Shown: in pieces, positions 21,941 through 33,900 of the stretch
Layout: each line of letters begins with the position of its first letter
How positions within the stretch are numbered: the first letter of the stretch is position 1
DNA from: Myotis daubentonii
Lineage: Eukaryota; Chordata; Mammalia; Chiroptera; Vespertilionidae
Reading direction: 5' to 3'
DNA: 64,000 nt
Assembly (NCBI RefSeq): GCF_963259705.1
Contig: NC_081844.1
Span: 31,202,294 to 31,266,293 of the forward strand
The notes under the pieces: model-generated
What the model was told of the DNA's origin: nothing
The model's input: only the letters and a program-made list of their open reading frames with translations
The model's database searches: none
Program-made: the position numbers and the translations under genes

Positions 21941-24900
21941 CTGGTCAGCGAGAAGGTCGGAGGGGCTGAAGGGACCAAGCTTGACGATGACTTCAAAGAG
22001 ATGGAGAAGGTAATGGGAAGAGTGGTGTGCGCTGTCTAATGTCTGGCACCATTTACTGAGTCCCTCATGAGGCCCAGCTCTGACATCTAGGACAAGGCTT
22101 ATCAGGATGGACTAGAGGCATCAGGTGTCCCTCAGCCCTGGGCAGGCACCAGCGAGGACATGGTGTAATGAACAACAGGGAGGCCAGGCAGCCCTCGCAG
22201 CAGTGTGTAGTTATGTGGGCTCCGAGGCAGGCAGGGACTGGGGAGCAGGGCAAGGGCTTTCCAGGGGCCCCTGGTTTGGCCTTGGGTGCCCCAGTGATTT
22301 TGAAACCACACATGTTGCCTCTTTACAGAAGGTGGATGTTACCAGCAAGGCTGTGGTGGAAGTGCTGGCCAGAACCATCGAATACCTGCAGCCCAACCCA
22401 GGTAGGGGCACCAGCTAGCTGCAAGTTCTTCCGGTTACCACAGCATGAAGAAGGAACGTAAGGGATCACAAAACTAAAATGTCATGGGGTAGGTGGGTTT
22501 TTGGCATGGCTGGGTCCAGGTACCTAAAGGATGTCCTTGGGGTGTCATGCATTTCTTTTCTGCTTCATCTGGCAGCTCTCATTCCTTGTGTCAATCCCAA
22601 CCTTAAATCACCTTTGCAGCTAACAGTCCCAGCAGAAAAGAGCACCTCCCCCGACACCCCAACCGATTCATTGGGTCAATTTGAATTGGGTGTTCATCCT
22701 AATTTGTCAGGCACCAGCCACATGCTCGCCTTTGGAACATGAAGTGGGGTCTCTTAGGATGAGAGGGAAGTGGGGACCTTCCCTCAAGGAATATCCAAAT
22801 GCTAGTTCCTATAGCAAGAGGCAATGGACGTGGAACAGGTACCAAACCCAGGCATCTCCATTCAAGGCCTATGCCAGGGACAGACCCAAGTGGGCAGAGG
22901 TAGGAGCACAGCTGCTCCCCCACCTCAGGAGGATATCCACGTCTGGGATGCCTGTACCTGCCCACCACCACTTCTCTAGCTGCTCCACCGCGCCATTGAG
23001 GGGAGGGGCCAGTCAGAGCCATGCTCCAGGATGAGGAGGCCTTGAGGGCTCCTGAAGAGCCGACCACCTCTCATGCCCACTGCCCATGATCCTTTGTGGC
23101 CAAGAAGAACAGAGTAGGGCAGGCCTGCTCAGGGGCCTCGTATCCTGGTTGTCAACAGGCATGGCAACCAAGTGCCTTGGGCCGGGGGAGTACTTCAGAA
23201 ATACGTGGGCCTTGGGGAGGAGCAGGAGCACCCGGGGCAGTGGCAGTGCTAGCTGAGCGCAGGCCTGGTGGCTCCTGGAGAAACCACCCACGTGCCCACC
23301 CGGCCCATTCTTTTCCAGCCTCGCGGGCCAAGCTGTCGATGCTCAACACGGTATCCAAGATCCGTGGGCAGGTGAAGAATCCTGGCTACCCGCAGTCGGA
23401 GGGCCTGCTGGGCGAGTGCATGATTCGTCACGGGAAGGAGCTGGGTGGCGAGTCCAACTTCGGTGAGGGCCGCCATGACGGCCTCAGCAGGTTGCATGGG
23501 CAGGCGGCCAGGCTGAGGGAGGGAAGGCCAGAGCCTCCCCACACTGGTGAGGAGGGCACTTCCCTCCCATAGCTCCAGAATCTTCTCTAGTGCTGGCTGG
23601 TCCCATGGGGGGAGGGAGAATCCCAGCACCACCTAAAGTGTTAAGGCTGAGGGAAGGCCTCCCCCTCACGCCACAGCGCGTTCAGGGCAAATCTGGTCCC
23701 TTCTGAGAGTGTGGAGGGGCAGGTTGCTTGACACTTGTCATTACCAGCCCTAGGCCACTGGCTCAGGAACAGACGTGATGGTCTGTTGCTCTGATTTCTG
23801 GTCAGTCCTTCGCTGTGGGGTCATTTTAAAAGTTGGGGGTGTCTTGGCCCCACAGGCATCCTGTGATGGCTCTTCCCCCACCCCACACCCCCACAGGCGA
23901 CGCCCTGCTGGATGCAGGGGAGTCCATGAAGTGCCTGGCAGAGGTGAAGGACTCCTTGGACATAGAGGTCAAGCAGAACTTCATCGATCCCCTGCAGAAC
24001 CTGTGTGACAAAGACCTGAAGGAGATCCAGGTATGCCTTGACGCCCTGTCCCTCATGCCCACCCCCTATAGCCCTCAGGGGTCCCACATGGGTCCCTCAC
24101 TCAGGGAGCCTCTTCCCATCCTGGGCCCCTGCTCGGCTCACCTCTGCATACTTGCTGTGAGCAGGGCTGCAGGGCATTGGAGGCCCTGCAATTGACCCTC
24201 GTCCTGCCCCCAGCACCACTTGAAGAAGCTAGAGGGCCGCCGCCTGGACTTTGACTATAAGAAGAAGCGGCAGGGCAAGATCCCCGATGAGGAGCTGCGC
24301 CAGGCCCTGGAGAAGTTCGAAGAGTCCAAGGAGGTGGCTGAGACCAGCATGCACAACCTCCTGGAGACAGATGTACGTCCATGGGCCCGGGGACTACCCT
24401 TGCTTGGGAAGCCCCTGACACCAATGCCAGCATCCAAGGGCTCAATGCCAGTTTAGGAGGTGAAGGAAATGAAGGGGGAGCAAGGAGCAGAGGGGGGCAG
24501 CAACTGGCACCCTGAGGCTTTCGGTGTTTTGGGCCCTTCACCCTTTTCCAGCTGCAGCTCTAAGGTCAGCCGGGCCCCAGGGCTTGGAGCAGTCTGGGAA
24601 GGCTCCTTGCAGGAAGTGGCCTGGAGATGGGAGTTAGAGGACAGCCCCCTCTTCAGCTCTGGCTGGTTGCTTGCAGATTGAGCAGGTGAGCCAGCTCTCT
24701 GCCCTGGTGGATGCCCAGCTGGAATACCACCGGCAGGCCGTGCAGATCCTGGACGAGCTGGCCAGCAAGCTTAAGCGAAGGTGAGCCCCTTCCCTTCTGT
24801 GCTGGCCAGGAAAGGCCTAGTGGCTGTGGGGTCCCTGCTGTGGATTCCTGGGCTGGCAGCTGGCTTTTTATAATCTCTGGGCTGTGGGGATCCCACAAGG

Positions 24901-26264
24901 GAGTAGGACCTCCTCGGGCTTGTCCTGTCCCGAAGGAGAGGGTGGAGTGGCGGTGGGACAGGAGACAACTTGAGGGGGATGGGAGGCAGCTTACCCAGGG
25001 CAGACCCTAGGAGCCCTTCCTCCACTGCCAGTCTCCTTGGTTGGCAGTGGTTCCCTGGTGGGGCCACTTGGCAACCTGAAAAATGCCCTAGTCTGGGGAT
25101 CTGGCCCAGGGGGTCCCCCAGGATTCCCCTGTGTGTTGTGTCCATCTCACAGCCTCCTCAGGGTCCCACTGCCCATGTGGCAGCAGCAAAAACAGCTGGG
25201 AGGGGGGGGGTTGTTTTCTGGCCTTGACACCCTGGCTCATGATGCAGGCTCTGTGTCTGCTCACACCTCCCCCTTCACTTGCAGGATGCGGGAAGCCTCT
25301 TCACGCCCCAAGCGTGAATACAAGCCCAAGCCCCGGGAGAGCTTTGACCTTGGAGAGTCTGAGCAGTCCAACGGGGGCTTCCCAACCCCCAAGATCTCAG
25401 GTAAGGTGCTGGAGGGGCCATGCTTTCCCAGAGCCTCAGAGACAGGCCCCTTGTGGGACAGCCCCAGCCTGCTGCCCCATCCAAGCCCTCTGCAAAAGGG
25501 GCCCGAGATAGGACCAGGCCCCACCTCAGCACTCTTGGCCCACCTGTGTGTTTTGTTTGCAAGCAGCTTCGTCATCTTTCCGATCTTCCGACAAGCCCAC
25601 ACGGACCCCCAGCAGGAGCATGCGTGAGTGTCCCCGCCTCGGTTACAACCGTGCCTTCCAGTCTATCCTGCGAGGGTCTCTCTGACTCCCCTGATCTAGT
25701 GGAAGTGCACACCTGTTGGGGTTTCCTCAGACCTGCAAGCAGGGAAGGAGCCGAGTTCTTGCCTCTGTGGCCTCAGCCTTCCCATGGAAAATGGGCCGCT
25801 GTGAGCGTCGAGGGCATCATGAGGGCGGTGGGCTCTGGGCATCCTAATGCCACTGTGCGCCCCCAGCTCCTCCCAGGAGCATTGTGGTAACCACTCACAG
25901 AACCCTTTCCATCCTCCGTGTGTGTGTCACTTGCTCCTTATTCCCAACCACCCTGGGGAGCCAGAGAAAGAGCGGCTCTCCTTAGGGGAAACTGAGGCAC
26001 AGCGAGGCAGCAGGTGGGGTTTGAGCTGGACGCCCAGACCTTACACCCATACCATGCCCACCCCCAGCGCCCCTGGACCAGCCAAGCTGCAAGGCACTCT
26101 ATGACTTTGAGCCCGAGAACGATGGGGAGCTGGGCTTCCATGAGGGCGACATCATCACGCTGACCAACCAGATCGACGAGAACTGGTACGAGGGCATGCT
26201 CCATGGCCAGTCGGGCTTCTTCCCCCTCAGCTACGTGGAGGTTCTGGTGCCCCTGCCTCAGTGA
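21941..26264 (+). CDS. SH3GL1: Endophilin-A2 (SH3GL1), coding exons 2-10; 5' partial
   Basis: Endophilin-A2 is a cytoplasmic BAR-domain protein that senses and induces membrane curvature and recruits dynamin and synaptojanin through its SH3 domain during clathrin-dependent endocytosis. Exons: 21941-22009, 22329-22401, 23319-23462, 23897-24030, 24214-24372, 24677-24780, 25285-25400, 25564-25623, 26068-26264. All have AG/GT borders and agreeing phases. They encode 351 residues, starting [20 protein letters not shown]; exon 1 (about 15 residues in human) is upstream of the window. The BAR domain runs from exon 2 through exon 7 and into exon 8. A short linker follows, then a C-terminal SH3 domain in exon 10 (core [15 protein letters not shown], with ENWYEG and SGFFPLSYV), ending VLVPLPQ. 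No frameshift or stop is present. Exon 9 has a tandem acceptor, so one residue may vary. The stop is TGA at 26262-26264. It could only be confused with SH3GL2 or SH3GL3, but the synteny and sequence fit A2. Confidence 0.97.
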
Positions 26265-27390
26265 CAGCGTGGGCCTGCTCACCTCTCCGTCCAGATCGCC
26301 TGTATTCCACTCGGCCCGAAGCACAGCAAGGGTAGTGCTCCTCCCAGGGCCTCCCGAGTTATTCCCAGGGCACCAGGACTCGAGGCAGCAGGGCCAATCG
26401 GAGAGGCCAGGGGCCCTGTTTACACTAGTGCTCACCCATAGAGGTGGTGGGGGCTCCCCTCCCCACCCGCCCTGAGGGGGGGCTAACACTAAGGTGCTCT
26501 TAGAAACACTAACGTCCTCCCGCCTCCTCCAGGACTGGTGACTGGGTGGGTCCCCTTCACTCAGACACACACATAACCCTCTGACCCCTCCACACGGGCC
26601 TGGCCCACCCTGACCTGCCCTTATTGTGAGCAGATTGAAAGTCTGTGTGATGGGGTGGTCCCAGCAGGACCACTGGCCCAGACTCGCCACCCTGCTTTTA
26701 AATTCCCCCAAGAACTCCTTCTCAGGCCCCTGCATGCCACAGATGCCACCTCCTTAGTAGGGCCTCACCCAGGGGCCCAGTCCCCTAAGGACAGGCCCTG
26801 TCCTCAGCTGCAGGGTGCTGAGCCCTACACACCCATGCGCACCCTACCCCTAACCAAGCACATGGACCATTTCTGGCACAAGCTGCCACCACCAGCTACA
26901 GACACACAGACACACCATACACGGGACCATGGGAGCCTCCAGCTTCCTCTCTGCTGAAGGTCAAGCACAAAGGCTTTGATGAGTGAATGTTGCCAGACCC
27001 CTGGCTGCTCGGGAGGGTCACAGGGCCTCCCCCATCCCAAGCTGGCTGCCCTCCCCCTGTTGACAGTATCCCCAGCTGTCTCCTCCAGACCAAGGTAGGC
27101 AGCTGCCCAGACCAGCAGGGCCCCGGCCCTGCATCCGCTTTGCCTCTTGCCTAATCTGAAATTGGCCTCGGGGGACCTCGGGCCTGGTTCACATTCCCTT
27201 CCCCAGTGACCCTGCACAGCCCCCATGACACCAGGCTCTGCTCGTCCCCAAGGCCCCCCCACCATCATGAGTGGGTGAGACACCGGCATCCGGACCAAGA
27301 CAAGCAGCATAGGTCAGTCTAGGGCAGAAGGAAATGTAATCCTGATTTTTTTTTTAAAGAAGTATTAAACGTCTCTTTCTACAGTCTCTT
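26265..27390 (+). other. SH3GL1: SH3GL1 3' UTR with poly(A) signal
   Basis: About 1.1 kb of non-coding sequence follows the SH3GL1 stop. An ATTAAA hexamer at 27364-27369 is the best poly(A) signal before the convergent MPND gene, with cleavage expected near 27385. No other ORF or repeat stands out. The 3' end is inferred, since no transcript evidence is available. Confidence 0.6.
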
Positions 27391-27734
27391 GCCTGGTTGT
27401 GGTGTGGGGCAGGCCTTCTCTTCACCGGGACATCCGCAGCCCTCCCAAGGGGTCTCTGGTCAGGACAGGGCCTACACAGCTGCCCACCTACCCACTCTTG
27501 GAGTGGGCACCGGCCCCATAGCAAGCCCAGGAAGGGCGGTTGTCATTCACCCTTCAGTGGCATGGGAGGTATGTCCCCAAGACTCCTCTCCCCACAGCCC
27601 CAGGAAGGGACAGGGCTGGGGTTGGGTCCAGCACTGTCCACACACGCGGCTGCATGAGTGCTCCACTGCCAGACAGCAGCCTATGCCCAGCGGCAAGTGC
27701 TAGGGGGCCCCCCTCAGGGTGAGACACAGGCCTG

Positions 27735-27905
27735 GCTGTTTGCTTCTCTCCTTTATTCTATGAGCACCTGCATTGAACAACGCAGTCCCGCAGGAGCACA
27801 GCAACACAGTCACGAACGAAACCTCTCGACCTGCTCCCCTCACCCGGGGTTGGGGGGTGCCGAGTCTGACCAGGAGGCCTCCCAGGTCCTCAGAGGTCGA
27901 TCCTC
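27735..27905 (-). other. MPND: MPND 3' UTR with poly(A) signal
   Basis: On the minus strand, AATAAA (plus-strand TTTATT at 27752-27757) lies about 150 bases beyond the MPND stop at 27906-27908. The 3' UTR is therefore short, and MPND ends within about 350 bases of the convergent SH3GL1 transcript end. Confidence 0.65.
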
Positions 27906-30900
27906 TCAGTTCCCTTGCTTAAGGACGCTGTACACCTGCTCCAGCACATGGCACAGGCCCTGGTCCTTGGGCATCCTGCTGGCCAGGGAGATCTGAAACA
28001 AGCAGGCCTGGCGCCTCAGGACCATGTCCAGCAGGCCTGACCTGGCCTCGCCCTCAAGGCCCAAGCGCTGCCACATGGCAGAGGGGCTCGCCTACCCGCG
28101 GTACACGGTGGTATCCCTAAAGCAATGCTTTCTTTTTAACAAAAGCGATGTTGAGTAACAAGACCCAGCTGACTAATGTTTGGGGTGAGGGGGTCATCTG
28201 CACTTTACAAATCCTGCTGTCATTCCAACCTGGATCCCACTCGCCACATGCTGAGAACCACCCAGCAGCCCCGTGCCTGGCTGGGAGGTGACCAGGAACA
28301 ACTAAGCCCTGGTTTCTGTTTTCTTTAAAAGTTTGAACAGCTGACCTGTGTGCTCAATGGTTAGAACATCAGCCCAGGCACCAAAGGGTCTCGGGTTCAA
28401 TTTCTGGTCAAAGGCAGGTGCCTGGGTTGCAGGTTTGATCCATGGCCCCAGGTTAGGGTGCGTGTGGGAGGCAACCAACCAATGTGTCTCTTTCACATCC
28501 ATGTTTCTCTCCACCCCCTCCCTTCCACTAAAAATCAATGGAAAAAATATCCTCAGGTGAGGATTAGCAAAAAATAAAAGTTTGAACAAAACAAGCAAAA
28601 GTGTGAAACTGTCTGTATGCAAAGCAGAGTTGAGAGTATCTTCTAAGGATGACTTTCAAACAGGAAATAAATCAGACACACACCGGAGGCCAATAAATTC
28701 CTAACTAATTTAAATGTCCCACTACCTGGAGGGCCAGTGTGCACACTCACAACACCAGCAGCTCTTAAGACTCTAAACCAGATCAGAACCCTGCGCACCC
28801 TCTGTGTGTGAGTGGCCGCGGGGGGACGTAGGGCCCAGCGCAGCTTCAGCGGGGCTGTCCCAGGGCCTGGGAGTCTACAGGACTTTAACGTTTCATCTCC
28901 ACTTTGATGGTGATTCCCACCCCCACCCTCATGATAAAACAAGGCTTTTTGGCACTGTTCATTTCCAGCTGGAATAGTTTTGTAGAGAACGAGTTAGGGA
29001 ATCCCTTTCTCAGCTGCCCATGGGTATAGTCTTGGATGCTCCCCAAGAGCTGTCTTCCTACAGGAGGGGTTCACATGGGACTTGGGGTAGAAGTCTTACC
29101 TTGAGCTTGTCAAGGTAGGTGTGCTCCTGGTTCCAGGGTTCCTGGAACCTCACCAGGTCCGGGGCGCCCTTGTAGAACTCCACCAGCAGCATCTACAGGA
29201 CAGGGGGTGGTTGGGACCCCTCGCTCCCGCCTCCCCACGCCAGGCACTGGGATCCGGCAGTGAGCAGGACGGCGCAGCCGCTACCTATCACCTATCGTGA
29301 AGGCTTCCAGGCTAATGCAACCAGCAGACAACACCGCTCACCAAGGAAGTCCACGGAGGAGCCCACCAGTAGACAGGAGGGAGCTCAGCAAGAGGGAAGT
29401 GCCCGAGAGGCTGAGGGAGGCACGCCGAACGTGGTATCACACAGGCCTGACAGCCCCCTGTTTTGGCCTCAACGATACCCTGAAACCACAGGTGTCATGA
29501 ACTGGCTCCGTTTTTTAAATGCCTGTTGAGCCACAGGCATAAACCATTCTGCTGACACCTGGAGTCCTCCACGTGTCTCCCCTTGGAGAGGAGCGGCAGG
29601 TGCAGAGGCCCGAGATGGGAGCATCCCTGGTGTGTCCAGAACAACTAGGAGGCCTGGGGGGTGAGGGAGGTGCTGCAAGGACCTGGGACTGCGTGCTAAG
29701 AGACACAGGTGGTTATCTGCAGAAGAGGGACCTGACCAGGGCCTTGGTGGCACATTCACCCATGGCTGCCTGAGTCAGACCTTGTCCTGTAGGCCCAGGT
29801 AGGCACTTTCAGACCCGGCCCGCCCCATGAGGAGGGCTGCACCCTCCTCACCTGGGAGTGAGCTCACCATCTCATGGAGGATGTCATTCGTCAGGAAGCT
29901 GTCCTGGACGTAAGCCATCTCCACGTCCATGGGGATACCGTAGTCACTGGGCCTTTGCTGGCAGGGACACCGGCCAGTCACCACCAGCCGCCCCAAGCCT
30001 CCCACCCCATGACACATCCAGCACGCTGACCCTTGGCCTCCCCGAGGAGACCCGCCTACCTCAGGGGGTGGCATCACCCAGAACGGGGAGATCTTGGACT
30101 CTGGGCCCTGGTTGCCAGAGTAGTAAGGGGCTGTGGGAGGAGAGTGAGAGAGGGGCTGGGCCTGGGGGGCTCATGGTCCAGGAGTCACACACACACACAC
30201 ACACCTACTCCAGGGGGCACTTACAGCAGAGCAGGGCGAGGCAGGGCTGGAAGCCATTGCTGGAGCCCTGCAGCCGCAGCTGGTAGTCCATCTGCGTGTC
30301 GATGTCCTGCAGCGATGGCAGCGCTGGGCTGTGTGGGTGGCTGTGGTACCAGCCCACCAGGGACAGGCCCCGCAGAAGCAGGCTCTGATAGATCTGGGGA
30401 CAGAGGCAGGGCTGGAGAGGGCGGGGAGCTGGGGCCCTACCAGCCCTGGTGTGCTCCTGACTCCATCCAGCTACACGTGAGAGCAGCACATAATGAGTAT
30501 CTGCTGTGTACCAGGACTGTGCCCACGCCCACCCTAACAAGTCCGGTTGGGGGATGGGCAACAAGTACATAAAGAAGATGCACCTGTCATGAAACAAAGG
30601 CAAAAAGTGATTTTCCCTGCTGTGTCCCCCAACTCCTGCAACAACGCCTGCCACACAGTAGATGCTCAATAAACAGTTAAGGAGGTGGATATGCGTGCAT
30701 GTGAGCAGGCACAGGCATTCTGAATGCCTGCAGCAAGTGGAGGCAAGCAGGGGCAGAAAGAGAACGGTTCTCGCTGAATCAATATCCATTCACTTATCCA
30801 TGAGAGACACAAGAAGGTGGGTGCAGAGCGCTGAGCATGGTGCCAGGTGCATATGAAGAACCATTAGGAAAACATCAAGAATGGCAGCCTGATGGGGGTG

Positions 30901-33900
30901 GTTCAGTGGTTGAGCATCGACCTATGAACCAGGCGGTCACAGTTCCATGTGTCCTGACCTGGTTGCTGGCTTGATTCCCAGTGGAGGTTTGCAGGAGGCA
31001 GCCAATCAATGATTCTCACTCATCATTGATGTTTCTATCTCTCTCTCTCCTTCCATCTCTCTAGCTCTTCCTCTCTGAAATAAATAAAAATATATTTATA
31101 AATAAATAAATAAAATGGCAGTTAAGCCCTGGCTCGTTTGGTTCAGTGGTTAGAGTGTCCGCCCATGGACCAAAGGGTCTCGGGTTCGATTCCCAATCAA
31201 GGGCACACAGGTTAAGGGTACATGTACCTCAGTTGGAAGGCAACCAATTGGTATGTGTCTCTCACATCGATGTTTCCCCCCCCCCTCTCTCTTTCTCTCT
31301 CTCTCCCCCGCCTCCCTCCTCCCTCTCTTCTACTCTCTCTAGAAATCAATGAAAAAAATAGCGAGTGAGGATTTTTTTTAAAAAAGACCATTAAAATGTA
31401 TCCAGCCCTTACTAGGTGTCAGCTGGGGCAAGGGCTCACACATGCTCATTTGCACATTTTCTGAGCACTGACTGCCCGCTGCCAGAACAGCTGTGTGCAC
31501 CCATCCCACGCCAGAACGCCCCATCTGGTGAACCCCTCACCTCCTCTTCCACAGTGGCCCCGGTATCCACGTCCCCCAACCGGCTGCGACAGGGAAAGGC
31601 TCTCAGCACCGTGAGCACTGCACAGAGTGGGGAGAGAAGGCATGGACATTGACCCGGCCCCCAATATCCCCCTGCCCACTAGGCCCCAATTACCCACTCT
31701 GGCTGTTGATGTCCCAGCGGCCCCCCAGGTACCCCACGACCTCGCTGCGAGTTAGGTGGCTGTGGAAGTCCTGGGAAGAGGTACATGAGAAGACATAGTC
31801 AGGCTACACCCGGCCCCCATCCATCCTGGGAGTGCAGGGCTCTTGTAATGGGCAGGGGCCAACCCTCCCACCTCCTCCTTCACCCAAACATTGATTGAGC
31901 ACCTATGAGCAGACAAGGTACCCACCCACATAGAACTGACATTCCAGGGACCCCATCTGCGTCCAGAGCACCCCAGCCCTCTGCCCAGACCTGGGAGCCC
32001 CTGACCCACAAGGCACACACCAGCAGGAGCAGCACGTTGCTGGAGATGGCCACATTGAACGGCTGGAACTTGTTGATGGCTGCGAAGGATGTTACTTCCA
32101 CCAGGGTATGGGGGTTCCTGCAGAAGCCCGAGGGTCCCACCGCTTCAGGAACCCCTAGGCTGGCTCCTCAGCCCTCCCCACAGCCAGCTCTGAGGATCTG
32201 AGGCCTTGCCCCCGCCTTACTCCTCCACCCACCCCATCAAGAGCTCGTGTAAACTGGGGTTCGTGTCGGGGACATGGACATATCTGACCTGGCGGAGTCG
32301 CGACTGCCCAACATGCAGTATCGCACCGGCACCCGGATCTTGTTTTCCACTCGCTTCCCCAGGGGCGTGGCCTCTGCGGGGTTGGGGTAAGGCGAAAAGG
32401 CAGCGTCAGTCCCTCCCCAGCCTGGAACTGGAAATCAGAGACAGGGCAACCCAAGAAGGACAAAACCCTAGAGGCATGCCTTAACAATAAGGCAGCGGGA
32501 CTGGGAAATCAGGCGGCAGGTTGATAAATTGGGCGGAGATTGAAAATCAGATGAAGGGACCAGATCAGGCGAGGCCCTCAGAAGACCAGGTTGGGGAGAA
32601 GGTGGGATCAGGCAGCAAGTTTAGAAATGAGACAACAGGGCAAAGAAATCCTATTGGGGAACAAGGAAAGCAGGCAGCATGGTGAAAAAATTGGGCAGCA
32701 CATTAAGAAATTGGTCAGTGGGGAAAAAAAAAAAAAAAGGAAATTGGTCAGTGGGGGCAAGAAACCCGGCATTAGGCAGTGAGAGTGAAATTAGTGGGCT
32801 AGGCCCTAACAGGGTTTGGCTCAGTCAGCCTGCGGACTCAAGCGTCCCAGGTTCGATTCTGGTCAAGGGCATGTACCCTGGTTGCGGGCACATCCCTAGT
32901 GGGGGGTGTGCAAGAGGCGGCTGATCAATGTTTCTCTCTCATCAATGTTTCTAACTCTCTATCCCTCTCCCTTCCTCTCTGTAAAAAAATCAATAAAATA
33001 TATTTTTAAAGAAAAAAAAAAAAAAAGCCCTGACCGGTTTGGCTCAGTGGATAGAGCATCGGCCTGCGGACTCAAGGATCCCAGGTTCCGTTCCGGTCAA
33101 GGGCATGTGCCTTGGTTGCGGGCGCGTCCCCAGTGAGGCGTGTGCAGGAGGCGGCTGATCGATGTTTCTCTCTCTATCCCTCTCCCTTCCTCTCTCTAAA
33201 AAATCAATAAAATATATTTAAAAATAAAAAAAGAAATTAGTGGCTAGGAAGTCAGCCAGGCATCTTGGAGGCACCGAGGAAAAGAAAGCCCATACCCGTC
33301 CACAGCCTCCTCTTACACCTGAGCTCTGCATGTCGCCCACCCTGTCTCCTCCCCTCCCTCACGCTCTCACCAGGGTGGGCAGGTTCTGAGGGGCCCTTTG
33401 GAGGTGGTCTTCGAATTTTCTCCTCTGCTGAGACCCCTGCCAGAACCTCCTCCTCCTCTTCCTCCATCAGCAGCTCCTCCTCCTCCCCTTCACTGGCTGG
33501 GCTCTGGCGGGGTGGGGGTGACAGCAGCGGGGCCCTCAGCTGGGTGCACTCCACCCTCCCCAAATCCCACCCAGACTGCTGGCCTGCCTGACCCTTAGGT
33601 CCTTGCCGTTGCCTCAGATGTCCGCTAGAGGGAGGGAGTGAGCAGAGGCGGCCAAGGGCTCTGGCGCTCAGACCTGAGCCCCTTCATGTGGCTGACTCAC
33701 AGGTTCGAATCCTGGACAAGCTGCGTGACTTTAGCGCCCTAACCTATCTGAGCAATATGGTCACCTGTAAAACCGCACAGTGACCTCTAGCCCACAGGGC
33801 TGGCGTCAGGGTGAAACAAGTTAATGTGTGCACAGAATTTAGCATATGCTCAGTTGCTCCATTGAGCAAGCACGCACTTCGCATGGATCATGTTACTAAA

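Noticed and set aside
21941..22009. Processed SH3GL1 pseudogene
   Set aside because: Introns with proper splice sites separate all exons and no poly(A) tail or frameshift is present, so this is the functional gene.
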